DNA of 64,000 nt, from the NCBI GenBank assembly GCA_021769425.1, contig JAETSX010000016.1, positions 1 through 64,000 of the forward strand, read 5' to 3'. A program made the translations under genes and the position numbers. The notes below the pieces were generated by a model, which did not search any database, had not been told where the DNA came from, and worked only from the letters and a program-made list of their open reading frames with translations. The stretch comes from Eubacterium sp. Lineage in GTDB: Bacteria; Bacillota; Clostridia; Lachnospirales; Lachnospiraceae. This document shows positions 33,734 to 41,824 of this stretch, piece after piece (the stretch's first letter is position 1; every line of letters starts with the position of its first letter).

Positions 33734-36235
33734 ATGGCGGCAAACTTTCGTTTTAAGAGAGCAACAACTGAATATCGTAAAATCCCCTTTTCTTTCCGGT
33801 TAAAGGCCGGAATCTGCCTGTTTCTGTCTGTATGCGGCCAGTTCCTGTGTATGGAAAACATACTGTTGTCCCAAACAGCCGCTGGAACGCTGTTCTTATT
33901 GGCAGGTCTGCTTCTGATTCTGACAGAAATTATGTATCTGGGAAAAAAGCAGAGAGTGATTGTCAGTCTGCTGTATGCGGCGGTTCTGGGAACTACAGTG
34001 CGCCGAAATCAGCAGATTTTTATAGAGGGCGGGAAAGAGATTGCCAACCGCGTGCTGGAACTGGTTAACGAGTATTACCGTACAGAATATCTGACCTGGT
34101 TTGTGAGGCCCCGTGGCGCAGAGAAAGTCTGGTGTTTTGTGCTTTTGTGCGCTTTGCTGGGATTTTTGGAGAGTCTGCTGTTTGTGTCAGTCAGCAGCCG
34201 CGCTTATGATAAAAATAAATCTGCTTTTAAAAAGTGGAGGGTGCGTTTTGCTTTCTTAAGCATTCCGGCAGTGATTCTTGTGTTGGGAAGTTATGTGGGA
34301 ATTGCCCCCTCCGGGGCAGGGCTGGCGCTGATATTGACAGGCTTTCTGACCATAAATCTGGAGCCGAAGGAAAAAGGGGCATGGATTCCGGGTGCGGGGC
34401 TTGCAGTGATTCTTGCGCTGTCGGCAGTTTTTGCAGAAAGCGGCCTGGCTCGGCAGATCATGGAACGCTGGCATGATCCCTGGTATCAGAGACAGCTTTT
34501 GCTGGAAGATCAACTGATGGATCTGGCAGATGAAATCAGCAAAAACCAGTTGTTTTCCAAAAACAAAGGAAAGAGTGAGTATCTTCTTGGCAATGACAAG
34601 CCCCGGCAGACCGGAAAAGAACTGTTTCGGATTACGGTGGACAAACGGCCGGAACAGACTTTTTATCTCCGGGGATTTATCGGAGGGGATTATGCGGGCG
34701 GAAGCTGGAGGGCAGTATCCAAACAGGAGTTTTCCGACTGGGCCCAGAGCCAGGGGCTTTCCAATCAGGAGGGGAAAGAAGCGGTGCAGAATTACCCTTA
34801 CCGGACATTAAAAGAGCGTGAGAAAACAGACCAGGGCTATGTGTCCCGGGAGGTAACCATAGAATTGAAGAATCCTGTTTCGGGTTATACCCTGTCTCCT
34901 TATTATACAGAAATTCCTGAGGAGCAGATTGCAGAGGGAGACGGAATGCTGTCGCCCCTGGGGCAGAAAGAATTTCAGTGGAACAGCTTTTTGTTTCTAA
35001 AGGACTGGCAGCGGGAAGGATTTCACTCTGTAAATGCCTGGGAACAGAAGGTGTCAATCCGTGACCTGTCAGGCCAGACAGAAGAAGAGAAAATATGGGA
35101 GAATTATTGTTCTTATGTGCAGCAGGCCTATACCCGTCTGCCCAAGCAGGGGTTGGAGCGGATGAAAGAACTGACCGTGCCTTATGCAGAGTTAAATTTG
35201 TGGGGGAAACAGGAAGAAGGAGGTTTTGAAGAAGAGATAGGTCAGGAGATTCGGCAGGGACAGGCGCTGAGGATTCCGGAATACAGAATCATGCAGACAA
35301 AGATGCTTCTTTGGTCCAACACAGAGTACAGCCAGAATCTGGAACCGGTGCCGGAGGGGGAAGATTACACAGAGTATTTTTTGCTGCAGCAGAAAAAGGG
35401 ATTCTGCGTTCACTATGCCACGGCGGGAACGCTGATTCTCAGGATACTCTGGGTTCCGGCGCGGTATGTCAGCGGATATGTGGTATTTCCGGAAGATTTT
35501 AAAGAAAATCCAGACGGAACGTTTACCGCTGTGGTAAAAGATTGGCGGAGCCATGCCTGGACAGAAGTATTTCAGACTGACACAGGGTTTTATCCCCTGG
35601 AAATGACGCCGCCGTCTTACTTAAATATCCTGCAGGATTTAAAGCCAGGGGAGGATCTGGATGACAAGCTCCGGGAACTGGAACAGGGTGCAGGGGAAGA
35701 GGGGGAAACGCAGAAAGAGCAGACTCCTGAGCTGAAGCAGCAGGAAGAAGAGAAGAAGGCCCATACGCCGGACTTGGAAGAGGAGCCGCCGAAGGAAAAA
35801 GAGCCGGCAGCCGGAAAAGCCGAAAGCAGTGCAGAAAGGGATGAAAACAGAGAGGATGGCGTTCCGGGAGCAGTGAAAACGGCGGGCATTTGTCTGGTGG
35901 GAATGGTTCTTGTCTGCGGACTGTTCTGGTGCGCGGGGAAGCATCTGCAAAAGAAGCGCCTGGCGGAGTTTTATCAGGAAAATCGCAGCAAAGGCGCATT
36001 GGCTATAGGAAAAGCCGTTGAGAAATTACTGAAATCAAAAGGACTGGAGCGTGATAAGGGCATGGGGGATCAGGAGTACGGGGCGTTTTTGGCCCGGAAA
36101 CTGCCGGAACTGGATTGGGAGAGGACAGTCCGAATCTGGCAGAAGGCGGCCTTTTCCAGACAGGGCATCACGGAAGAGGAATTTGCGGCTGCGGAGGAAT
36201 TTTATCAGGAATTGGTAAGGGTGATGAAGCGATAG
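33734..36235 (+). CDS. transmembrane transglutaminase-like protein (TgpA type)
   Basis: The protein has 833 residues. The N-terminal third has several membrane segments, a large outside domain follows, and the transglutaminase core contains Cys (GFCVHYATAG, near 557), His (RSHAWTEVF, near 606) and, where Asp is usual in the strand before TP, Glu (GFYPLEMTPP, near 622). A Glu/Lys-rich low-complexity linker (about 650-705) and a last membrane helix precede a cytoplasmic tail. With MoxR and DUF58 it forms the usual three-gene set, here split by the restriction cassette. The activity may be protease or amidase-like; the substrate is unknown. Confidence 0.88.
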   Translation: MAANFRFKRATTEYRKIPFSFRLKAGICLFLSVCGQFLCMENILLSQTAAGTLFLLAGLLLILTEIMYLGKKQRVIVSLLYAAVLGTTVRRNQQIFIEGGKEIANRVLELVNEYYRTEYLTWFVRPRGAEKVWCFVLLCALLGFLESLLFVSVSSRAYDKNKSAFKKWRVRFAFLSIPAVILVLGSYVGIAPSGAGLALILTGFLTINLEPKEKGAWIPGAGLAVILALSAVFAESGLARQIMERWHDPWYQRQLLLEDQLMDLADEISKNQLFSKNKGKSEYLLGNDKPRQTGKELFRITVDKRPEQTFYLRGFIGGDYAGGSWRAVSKQEFSDWAQSQGLSNQEGKEAVQNYPYRTLKEREKTDQGYVSREVTIELKNPVSGYTLSPYYTEIPEEQIAEGDGMLSPLGQKEFQWNSFLFLKDWQREGFHSVNAWEQKVSIRDLSGQTEEEKIWENYCSYVQQAYTRLPKQGLERMKELTVPYAELNLWGKQEEGGFEEEIGQEIRQGQALRIPEYRIMQTKMLLWSNTEYSQNLEPVPEGEDYTEYFLLQQKKGFCVHYATAGTLILRILWVPARYVSGYVVFPEDFKENPDGTFTAVVKDWRSHAWTEVFQTDTGFYPLEMTPPSYLNILQDLKPGEDLDDKLRELEQGAGEEGETQKEQTPELKQQEEEKKAHTPDLEEEPPKEKEPAAGKAESSAERDENREDGVPGAVKTAGICLVGMVLVCGLFWCAGKHLQKKRLAEFYQENRSKGALAIGKAVEKLLKSKGLERDKGMGDQEYGAFLARKLPELDWERTVRIWQKAAFSRQGITEEEFAAAEEFYQELVRVMKR

Positions 36236-36322
36236 GCGGTTTTAGATGCGCAAATGCCGTTGCTATGAGCAGCTGAAGGATGTGAATAGCAACGATGAAT
36301 GGCAAAACTATTTTATTTCCTC

Positions 36323-36352
36323 TTGACAAGAAAATGCATAAATGTATACAAT
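36323..36352 (+). promoter_or_regulatory. gntR-icd promoter with candidate operator
   Basis: TTGACA (36323-36328), 16-base spacer, TATACA (36345-36350). The palindrome TGTATACA (36343-36350) covers the -10 box and looks like an operator for the GntR/FCD protein encoded directly downstream, hence autoregulation. Operator function is inference. Confidence 0.6.
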
Positions 36353-36390
36353 AATCCATGGAAATTATTTTCCAGCAAGGAGGGTCTGGT

Positions 36391-37071
36391 TTGAATGGAA
36401 TAAATCATTCACTGGGGCAGCAGGTCTTTCAGAAAATCAGAGAAGAGATTTTAGACGGAACGTATTCTAAGGGAAAAGAACTGAAAGAAACAGCCATAGG
36501 AGAAGAACTGGGCGTGAGCCGTACGCCGGTGCGCGAGGCGCTGCGGCAGTTGGAATTGGAAGGGTTAATTACTATTATTCCCAATAAAGGGGCATTTGTG
36601 GTGGGATTTTCAGGACAGGATATCCGGGATATTTATGAGATGCGCCTGGCGTTGGAAGGATTGTGCGCAAGAAGGGCGGCGGTGTCTGCCGGCAGAATTC
36701 AGGTTGAGAGAATGGAAGAAATCCTCTATCTTGCGGATTTTCATTTCAGTAAAGATCATATGGATCAGATGGTGGAGCTGGATGATAAGTTCCACGGGCT
36801 GCTGTATGAAGCAGGCGGAAGCAAAGTGCTGGAACATGCATTGAAGGACTATCATCATTATCTGTGCCGGGCAAGGAAAATAAGCTTAACAAACCGGGAA
36901 CGGGCGCAGCAGTCAAACCAGGAACACTGGAAGATTTTAGAAGCTGTCCGGGAACAGAATGCCGGGAAAGCGGAGGAGGCAGCCAGCCTGCATATCAGCA
37001 GCGCAATTCAGAATATGGAAACTTACGGATGGGAGTTGCCTCTGAACAAATGGGAAGGGGCGTTACCTTAA
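36391..37071 (+). CDS. GntR-family regulator with FCD ligand domain
   Basis: Transcription factor of 226 residues. An N-terminal winged helix ([17 protein letters not shown], then [19 protein letters not shown]) is followed by an all-helical FCD domain with Asp/His metal-site candidates (DDKFHGLL and the later His residues). TTG at 36391 was chosen because AGGAGG lies 7 bases upstream; an ATG at 36358 has no site. It sits 20 bases upstream of icd in the same transcript, so it probably controls icd. FCD proteins often sense carboxylic acids, and a TCA-cycle acid would fit. The ligand is inference. Confidence 0.88.
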   Translation: MNGINHSLGQQVFQKIREEILDGTYSKGKELKETAIGEELGVSRTPVREALRQLELEGLITIIPNKGAFVVGFSGQDIRDIYEMRLALEGLCARRAAVSAGRIQVERMEEILYLADFHFSKDHMDQMVELDDKFHGLLYEAGGSKVLEHALKDYHHYLCRARKISLTNRERAQQSNQEHWKILEAVREQNAGKAEEAASLHISSAIQNMETYGWELPLNKWEGALP

Positions 37072-37091
37072 ACAATCAGGAGGAAGAGAGC

Positions 37092-38300
37092 ATGGAAAAA
37101 ATTAAAATGACAACACCGTTAGTGGAGATGGACGGGGATGAAATGACCCGCATTCTCTGGAAAATGATTAAAGATGAATTACTGTGCCCGTTTGTGGATT
37201 TAAAGACAGAATATTATGATTTAGGGTTGGAACACCGGAATGAAACAGACGATCAGGTAACCTTTGATTCTGCCAATGCCACTAAGAAATACGGCGTTGC
37301 GGTAAAATGCGCTACCATTACTCCCAATGCAGCCCGCATGGAGGAATATGATCTGAAGCAGATGTGGAAAAGCCCCAACGGAACCATCCGTGCGATTTTA
37401 GACGGAACGGTATTCCGCACCCCCATTACGGTAAAGGGGATTGAACCCTGCGTGAAGAACTGGAAGAAGCCCATTACCATTGCCCGTCATGCCTACGGGG
37501 ATGTATACAAGGCAAGCGAGATGAAGATTCCTGGAGCAGGAAAATGCGAACTGGTCTACACGGCAGAGGACGGCACAGAGACCAGGGAGCTGATTCATGA
37601 ATTTACCGGAGCAGGCGTGATTCAGGGGCAGCACAACCTGAACGGTTCCATTGAAAGCTTTGCCAGAAGCTGTTTTAATTATGCGCTGGACACCAAACAG
37701 GATCTGTGGTTTGCAACCAAGGATACGATTTCTAAAAAATATGACCATACTTTTAAAGATATTTTCCAGGAGATTTATGATAAAGAATACGATGATAAAT
37801 TTAAAGCAGCCGGAATTGAATATTTTTATACGCTGATTGACGATGCGGTAGCGCGCATTATGAAAGCAGAAGGCGGATTTATCTGGGCATGCAAGAATTA
37901 TGACGGCGACGTGATGAGCGATATGGTAAGTTCCGCTTTCGGCTCCCTTGCCATGATGACTTCTGTACTGGTATCTCCCGAGGGATACTATGAATATGAA
38001 GCGGCTCACGGAACGGTACAGCGCCATTACTATAAACATCTGAAAGGGGAGGAAACTTCCACCAATTCGGTAGCAACGATTTTTGCGTGGACCGGGGCTC
38101 TTCGCAAGAGAGGAGAACTGGATAATCTGCCGGAACTTTCTGCATTTGCGGATAAGCTGGAGGAGGCATGCCTTTCCACGATTGAATCCGGCAAAATGAC
38201 CAAAGACCTTGCGTTGATTACCACATTGGAAGATGTGACGGTATTGAACAGCGAAGGCTTTATCAAAGCAATCCGGGAAAAGCTGGAAGCATTGCTGTAA
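37092..38300 (+). CDS. icd: isocitrate dehydrogenase, NADP type
   Basis: Oxidative decarboxylation of isocitrate to 2-oxoglutarate, feeding glutamate synthesis in anaerobes with a partial TCA cycle. The protein has 402 residues, the size and sequence of the homodimeric eukaryote-like group ([12 protein letters not shown]-terminus style, [66 protein letters not shown]), not the E. coli type. It starts at 37092 behind AGGAGG; an upstream in-frame extension of 76 codons overlaps gntR and is rejected. Repeat locus E begins 11 bases after its stop. Confidence 0.95.
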   Translation: MEKIKMTTPLVEMDGDEMTRILWKMIKDELLCPFVDLKTEYYDLGLEHRNETDDQVTFDSANATKKYGVAVKCATITPNAARMEEYDLKQMWKSPNGTIRAILDGTVFRTPITVKGIEPCVKNWKKPITIARHAYGDVYKASEMKIPGAGKCELVYTAEDGTETRELIHEFTGAGVIQGQHNLNGSIESFARSCFNYALDTKQDLWFATKDTISKKYDHTFKDIFQEIYDKEYDDKFKAAGIEYFYTLIDDAVARIMKAEGGFIWACKNYDGDVMSDMVSSAFGSLAMMTSVLVSPEGYYEYEAAHGTVQRHYYKHLKGEETSTNSVATIFAWTGALRKRGELDNLPELSAFADKLEEACLSTIESGKMTKDLALITTLEDVTVLNSEGFIKAIREKLEALL

Positions 38301-38311
38301 AAGCTTTCGGT

Positions 38312-38445
38312 TTTCACAGTACCCCCCCCCATCATGCTTCGCCTGCCGTCTGGCGGGCCGCATGGCCATCCATACTATGGAAGTCGGAGACTTTCATAGT
38401 ACCCCCATCATGCTTCGCCCGCCAGACGGCGGGCTGAGCATGATG
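38312..38445 (+). repeat. 78-bp palindromic repeat, locus E
   Basis: One full unit and a second, opposed core follow the icd stop codon. The first stem reads GCCTGCCGTCTGGCGGGC: relative to locus A, the pair T-A has become C-G, a compensatory change. TTTCACAGT and TTTCATAGT bound the unit. The second core (38406-38445) is a 40-base palindrome with CATCATGCT...AGCATGATG around GCCCGCCAGACGGCGGGC. A run of nine C residues lies at 38322-38330. It may double as the icd terminator. Confidence 0.92.
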
Positions 38446-38471
38446 AACGTTATTGTTAAGGAGAGAGAACC

Positions 38472-40379
38472 ATGATTTTAGCCTGCCAAAATATCAGCAA
38501 AGCCTTTGGCGCCGATGAAATCATACAACATGCTTCCTTTCATATTGAAGAAAATGAAAAGGCGGCGATTGTAGGAATCAACGGAGCAGGAAAGACCACC
38601 CTGCTCCGGATTATTATGGGAGAACTGGAGGCAGACGAAGGAAATGTGATTCTGGCGAAAAACAAGACCATCGGATATCTGCCGCAGAATCCGGATATTG
38701 CGGGAAACAGGACCATTTATGAGGAAGCGCTTTCTGCCAGGCAGGAGATGGTTGCCATGCAGGAAGAACTGATTGCCATGGAGCAGGAAATGAGCCGCGT
38801 CACAGGAGAAGAGCTGGAACGGCTGATGGAAAGCTATAACCGCCGGAATCTGGAATTTGAACAAAAGGGCGGCCAGTCTTACAAAAGTGAAATCGTGGGG
38901 GTGCTTAAGGGCCTGGGATTTACAGAAGAGGAGTTTGCCAAACATATGCAGGAGTTGTCCGGCGGGCAGCGTACCAGGGTGTGCCTGGGCAAGCTTCTGG
39001 TGACAAAGCCGGATGTAATTCTTCTGGACGAGCCCACCAACCATCTGGATATCGGTTCCATTGCCTGGCTGGAGACATTTCTTCTGAATTATAAGGGAGC
39101 GGTGGTGATTGTCAGCCACGACCGCTATTTTCTGGATCGGGTGGTCCGCAAAGTGGTGGAACTGGATCGCTGCAAAGTATCGGTGTTTTCCGGCAATTAC
39201 AGTGATTATGCCGTGAAAAGAGCCCAGGTGCGGGAGGCTTTGTTAAAGCAGTACTACAACCAGCAGCAGGAAATCAAACATCAGGAGGAAGTCATTGCCA
39301 AACTGAAGTCCTTTAATCGGGAAAAATCTATTAAGCGGGCGGAAAGCCGGGAAAAAATGCTGAACAAGATAGAACGTCTGGAGAAGCCTGCTGAGGAAAA
39401 TACAGACATTCATCTGCATCTGGACCCGGGCATTGTAAGCGGAAATGACGTGCTTTCGGTGGAACATCTTGCGAAAGCCTATCCGGGCCAGCCGCTGTTT
39501 GCGGACCTGTCCTTTGAAATCAAGCGGGGAGAACGGGTTGCATTGATTGGGGATAACGGAACGGGCAAGACTACGATTCTGAAAATCATCAATGATATGG
39601 TAACAGCGGATCAGGGCGCCGTCAAACTGGGAACCAATGTGCATATCGGGTATTATGACCAGGAACATCAGGTGCTTCATTCCGGGAAAACACTGGTGGA
39701 AGAAATTTCCGATGAATATCCATATCTGACCAATACTCAGATCCGGAATGTGCTGGCAGCGTTCCTCTTTACCGGAGATGACGTGTTTAAGCGGATTTCA
39801 GAATTGAGCGGCGGGGAGAGGGGCCGTGTGTCCCTGGCAAAGCTGATGCTCTCGGAGGCGAATTTCCTGATTCTGGACGAGCCCACCAACCACCTGGACA
39901 TTACCTCCAAAGAGATTTTGGAACAGGCGTTAAACCGCTATACGGGGACAGTATTGTTTGTCAGTCATGACCGGTATTTTATCAATAAGACGGCGACAAG
40001 AATTATGGATTTAACCGGCAGCACGCTGATAAATTATATCGGAAATTATGACTATTATCTGGAAAAGTGCAGAGAATTGACCGATATTTATGTATCAGGC
40101 AAAGAACCGGTTCAGAAAGCGGAGACCGTAAGCAGCAACAAGGCAGACTGGAAACAGAAGAAAGAAGAACAGGCCAGACAGCGGAAGCTGGAGAATGACA
40201 GGAAGCGGACAGAAGACAGCATCGAGGCGGCAGAGCAGCGGATTGGAGAGCTTGAAGAAGCATTTTCAGACAGTGAAATTGCAACGAATTCTGCCAGACT
40301 GCAGGAACTGCATCAGGAATATGAGGGTCTGCAAAAGGAATTGGAAGCGCTGTATGAGCATTGGGAAACGTTGATGTGA
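38472..40379 (+). CDS. ABC-F family ATPase
   Basis: Soluble protein of 635 residues with two ABC domains and no membrane segments. Walker A motifs are GINGAGKTT (near 37) and GDNGTGKTT (near 360). Signatures are LSGGQRTRV and LSGGERGRV, and Walker B is LLDEPTNHLD twice. The inter-domain linker is charged and helical, and there is a C-terminal coiled coil (about 540-635). ABC-F proteins bind the ribosomal E site and act in translation rescue or antibiotic protection. Nothing here tells which. GGAGAG lies before the ATG. It is probably transcribed alone, as rex has its own promoter. Confidence 0.93.
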   Translation: MILACQNISKAFGADEIIQHASFHIEENEKAAIVGINGAGKTTLLRIIMGELEADEGNVILAKNKTIGYLPQNPDIAGNRTIYEEALSARQEMVAMQEELIAMEQEMSRVTGEELERLMESYNRRNLEFEQKGGQSYKSEIVGVLKGLGFTEEEFAKHMQELSGGQRTRVCLGKLLVTKPDVILLDEPTNHLDIGSIAWLETFLLNYKGAVVIVSHDRYFLDRVVRKVVELDRCKVSVFSGNYSDYAVKRAQVREALLKQYYNQQQEIKHQEEVIAKLKSFNREKSIKRAESREKMLNKIERLEKPAEENTDIHLHLDPGIVSGNDVLSVEHLAKAYPGQPLFADLSFEIKRGERVALIGDNGTGKTTILKIINDMVTADQGAVKLGTNVHIGYYDQEHQVLHSGKTLVEEISDEYPYLTNTQIRNVLAAFLFTGDDVFKRISELSGGERGRVSLAKLMLSEANFLILDEPTNHLDITSKEILEQALNRYTGTVLFVSHDRYFINKTATRIMDLTGSTLINYIGNYDYYLEKCRELTDIYVSGKEPVQKAETVSSNKADWKQKKEEQARQRKLENDRKRTEDSIEAAEQRIGELEEAFSDSEIATNSARLQELHQEYEGLQKELEALYEHWETLM

Positions 40380-40391
40380 CACCGTTTCACA
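40375..40391. promoter_or_regulatory. candidate operator upstream of rex
   Basis: TGTGACACCGTTTCACA is a TGTGA-N7-TCACA palindrome overlapping the ABC-F stop codon and ending 2 bases before the -35 box of rex. It resembles a Rex box (TTGTGA-type half sites) but has 7 rather than 6 bases between the half sites. Binding is unproven. Confidence 0.35.
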
Positions 40392-40393
40392 CA

Positions 40394-40422
40394 TTGACAT
40401 CTATGATCAGATTTATTATAAT
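40394..40422 (+). promoter_or_regulatory. perfect consensus promoter of rex
   Basis: TTGACA (40394-40399), 17-base spacer, TATAAT (40417-40422): an exact match to the sigma-A consensus in both boxes and spacing. The coding start is 53 bases downstream. Confidence 0.85.
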
Positions 40423-40475
40423 GAAAAGAAGTGAAAAAACGGCGAGCGGATGCCCGTGAGACAGGAGAAGAGAGA

Positions 40476-41120
40476 ATGGAAAAAGAAATATCACAGGCAG
40501 TGATCCGAAGAATGCCAAGGTATTACAGATATCTGGGGGAACTTCTGGATGATGGAGTGGAACGGATTTCTTCCAACGAACTGAGTACGAGAATGCGTGT
40601 GACTGCATCCCAGATACGGCAGGATTTGAATAATTTCGGCGGGTTTGGACAACAGGGTTATGGTTATAATGTGAAGTATCTTTATGATGAGATTGGCAAG
40701 ATCTTGGGAATGAACCAGCAGCACAATATTATTATTGTAGGCGCCGGCAATTTGGGGCAGGCATTAGCCAATTATATCAAGTTCGAGAAGTGGGGATTTG
40801 TAATTATCGGGCTGTTTGATGTGAATTCGGCATTGAAGGGGATTTCTGTCCGGGGAATTAAAGTGCGCATGATGGATGAACTGGAAGAGTTCCTAAAGAA
40901 GAACAAAGTGGATATTGCCGCTTTGACCCTTCCCAAAGAGAAGGCAGACGAGGTGGCAAATGAACTGGTGGATTTTGGAATTCGGGCAATCTGGAATTTT
41001 GCCCATCTGGATTTGGAACTGCCGGAACATGTGGTGGTGGAAAATGTGCATCTTTCCGACAGTCTGATGCAGTTATCTTACAATATTGAGAAAACAGAAA
41101 AATCAAAAGATAAGAAGTGA
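40476..41120 (+). CDS. rex: redox-sensing transcriptional repressor Rex
   Basis: The protein has 214 residues. An N-terminal winged helix (SSNELSTRMRVTASQIRQDL) is followed by a Rossmann domain with GAGNLGQAL near 92, which binds NADH/NAD, and a C-terminal domain-swap helix. It represses fermentative and respiratory genes when NAD is high relative to NADH. It starts at 40476 with AGGAGA 8 bases upstream. The longer frame from 40431 has no site. It is followed 4 bases later by an uncharacterised coiled-coil gene, probably co-transcribed. Confidence 0.95.
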   Translation: MEKEISQAVIRRMPRYYRYLGELLDDGVERISSNELSTRMRVTASQIRQDLNNFGGFGQQGYGYNVKYLYDEIGKILGMNQQHNIIIVGAGNLGQALANYIKFEKWGFVIIGLFDVNSALKGISVRGIKVRMMDELEEFLKKNKVDIAALTLPKEKADEVANELVDFGIRAIWNFAHLDLELPEHVVVENVHLSDSLMQLSYNIEKTEKSKDKK

Positions 41121-41124
41121 GCAT

Positions 41125-41751
41125 ATGAGCAAAAGAAAAAATACAGGCCCTGGATTTGATAAAATTGCACAGACAAGAGAGCTTCCTCCGCTAGTGCTGG
41201 ATCAGAAATGGCACCAGTTGTTTCTGGACGGCAGCAAGCCGGCAAAAGTGGCGAAGCTGGAACAGAAGGTCAGCGGACATCTTTCCAGACAGGGGCATTT
41301 GACCCAGGAACTCAAAGAACTGAAATCTTTGAAAAATAAGCTGATGAAAAATATTGTAGCCAACATGGATGAGATCGGGGAAGCGGGACAGGAGACGGGC
41401 AGGCTTCAGGAGGACAGAAGGCTGATTACGGAGATTAATCAGCGGATGGATTCCTGCCGTGAGGAATTGGATAAGCTGCAGGATTTGATGAGGCAGGACA
41501 ATGAACAGCTGATGGCGGAGACATTGGAATACTGCTACGGAATCATGAACAGCAATGAGAAGGAGCAGGAGGAACTGGCCCAGTGGATAGCAAAGACCCG
41601 GACAGAACTGAAGATAAAGATTATCCGCAAGGATGCCATTGAGGATCAGAGCAGAGCAATTTATGCGTATCTCCATGATATTTTCGGCGCCCAGATAATT
41701 GAAGCTTTTGATTTGAAATATGAGGAGGAATATAAAAAAGCAAAGAAATAA
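41125..41751 (+). CDS. coiled-coil protein of unknown function, rex operon
   Basis: The protein has 208 residues. A short N-terminal region (SKRKNTGPGFDKIAQTRELP) leads into a nearly continuous coiled coil with Glu/Lys/Leu heptads, ending in EEEYKKAKK. No membrane segment, signal or catalytic motif is visible. It begins 4 bases after rex and ends at a terminator, so it is the last gene of a two-gene rex operon. The family is not named; a structural or scaffold role would fit the coiled coil but is only inference. Confidence 0.75.
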   Translation: MSKRKNTGPGFDKIAQTRELPPLVLDQKWHQLFLDGSKPAKVAKLEQKVSGHLSRQGHLTQELKELKSLKNKLMKNIVANMDEIGEAGQETGRLQEDRRLITEINQRMDSCREELDKLQDLMRQDNEQLMAETLEYCYGIMNSNEKEQEELAQWIAKTRTELKIKIIRKDAIEDQSRAIYAYLHDIFGAQIIEAFDLKYEEEYKKAKK

Positions 41752-41792
41752 AAGACAGTCTTGGCAGAAGCAATGCCAGGAGTGTCTTTTTT
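41751..41792 (+). terminator. terminator of the rex operon
   Basis: AAAGACA (41751-41757) pairs with TGTCTTT (41783-41789), and TTGGCA pairs with TGCCA inside, followed by TTTTTT. The stem begins in the stop-codon region of the coiled-coil gene. Confidence 0.8.
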
Positions 41793-41824
41793 CGGAGTTC
41801 GCAATGTATTTTTAGGAGGTTGGA

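Noticed and set aside
36864-37091. N-terminal extension of isocitrate dehydrogenase
   Set aside because: The extra 76 codons lie in another frame of gntR, and AGGAGG directly precedes the ATG at 37092, which gives the normal family N-terminus.
40375-40391. Firm call of a Rex box
   Set aside because: Half sites fit, but the spacing is one base longer than the usual palindrome, so it is kept only as a candidate operator.
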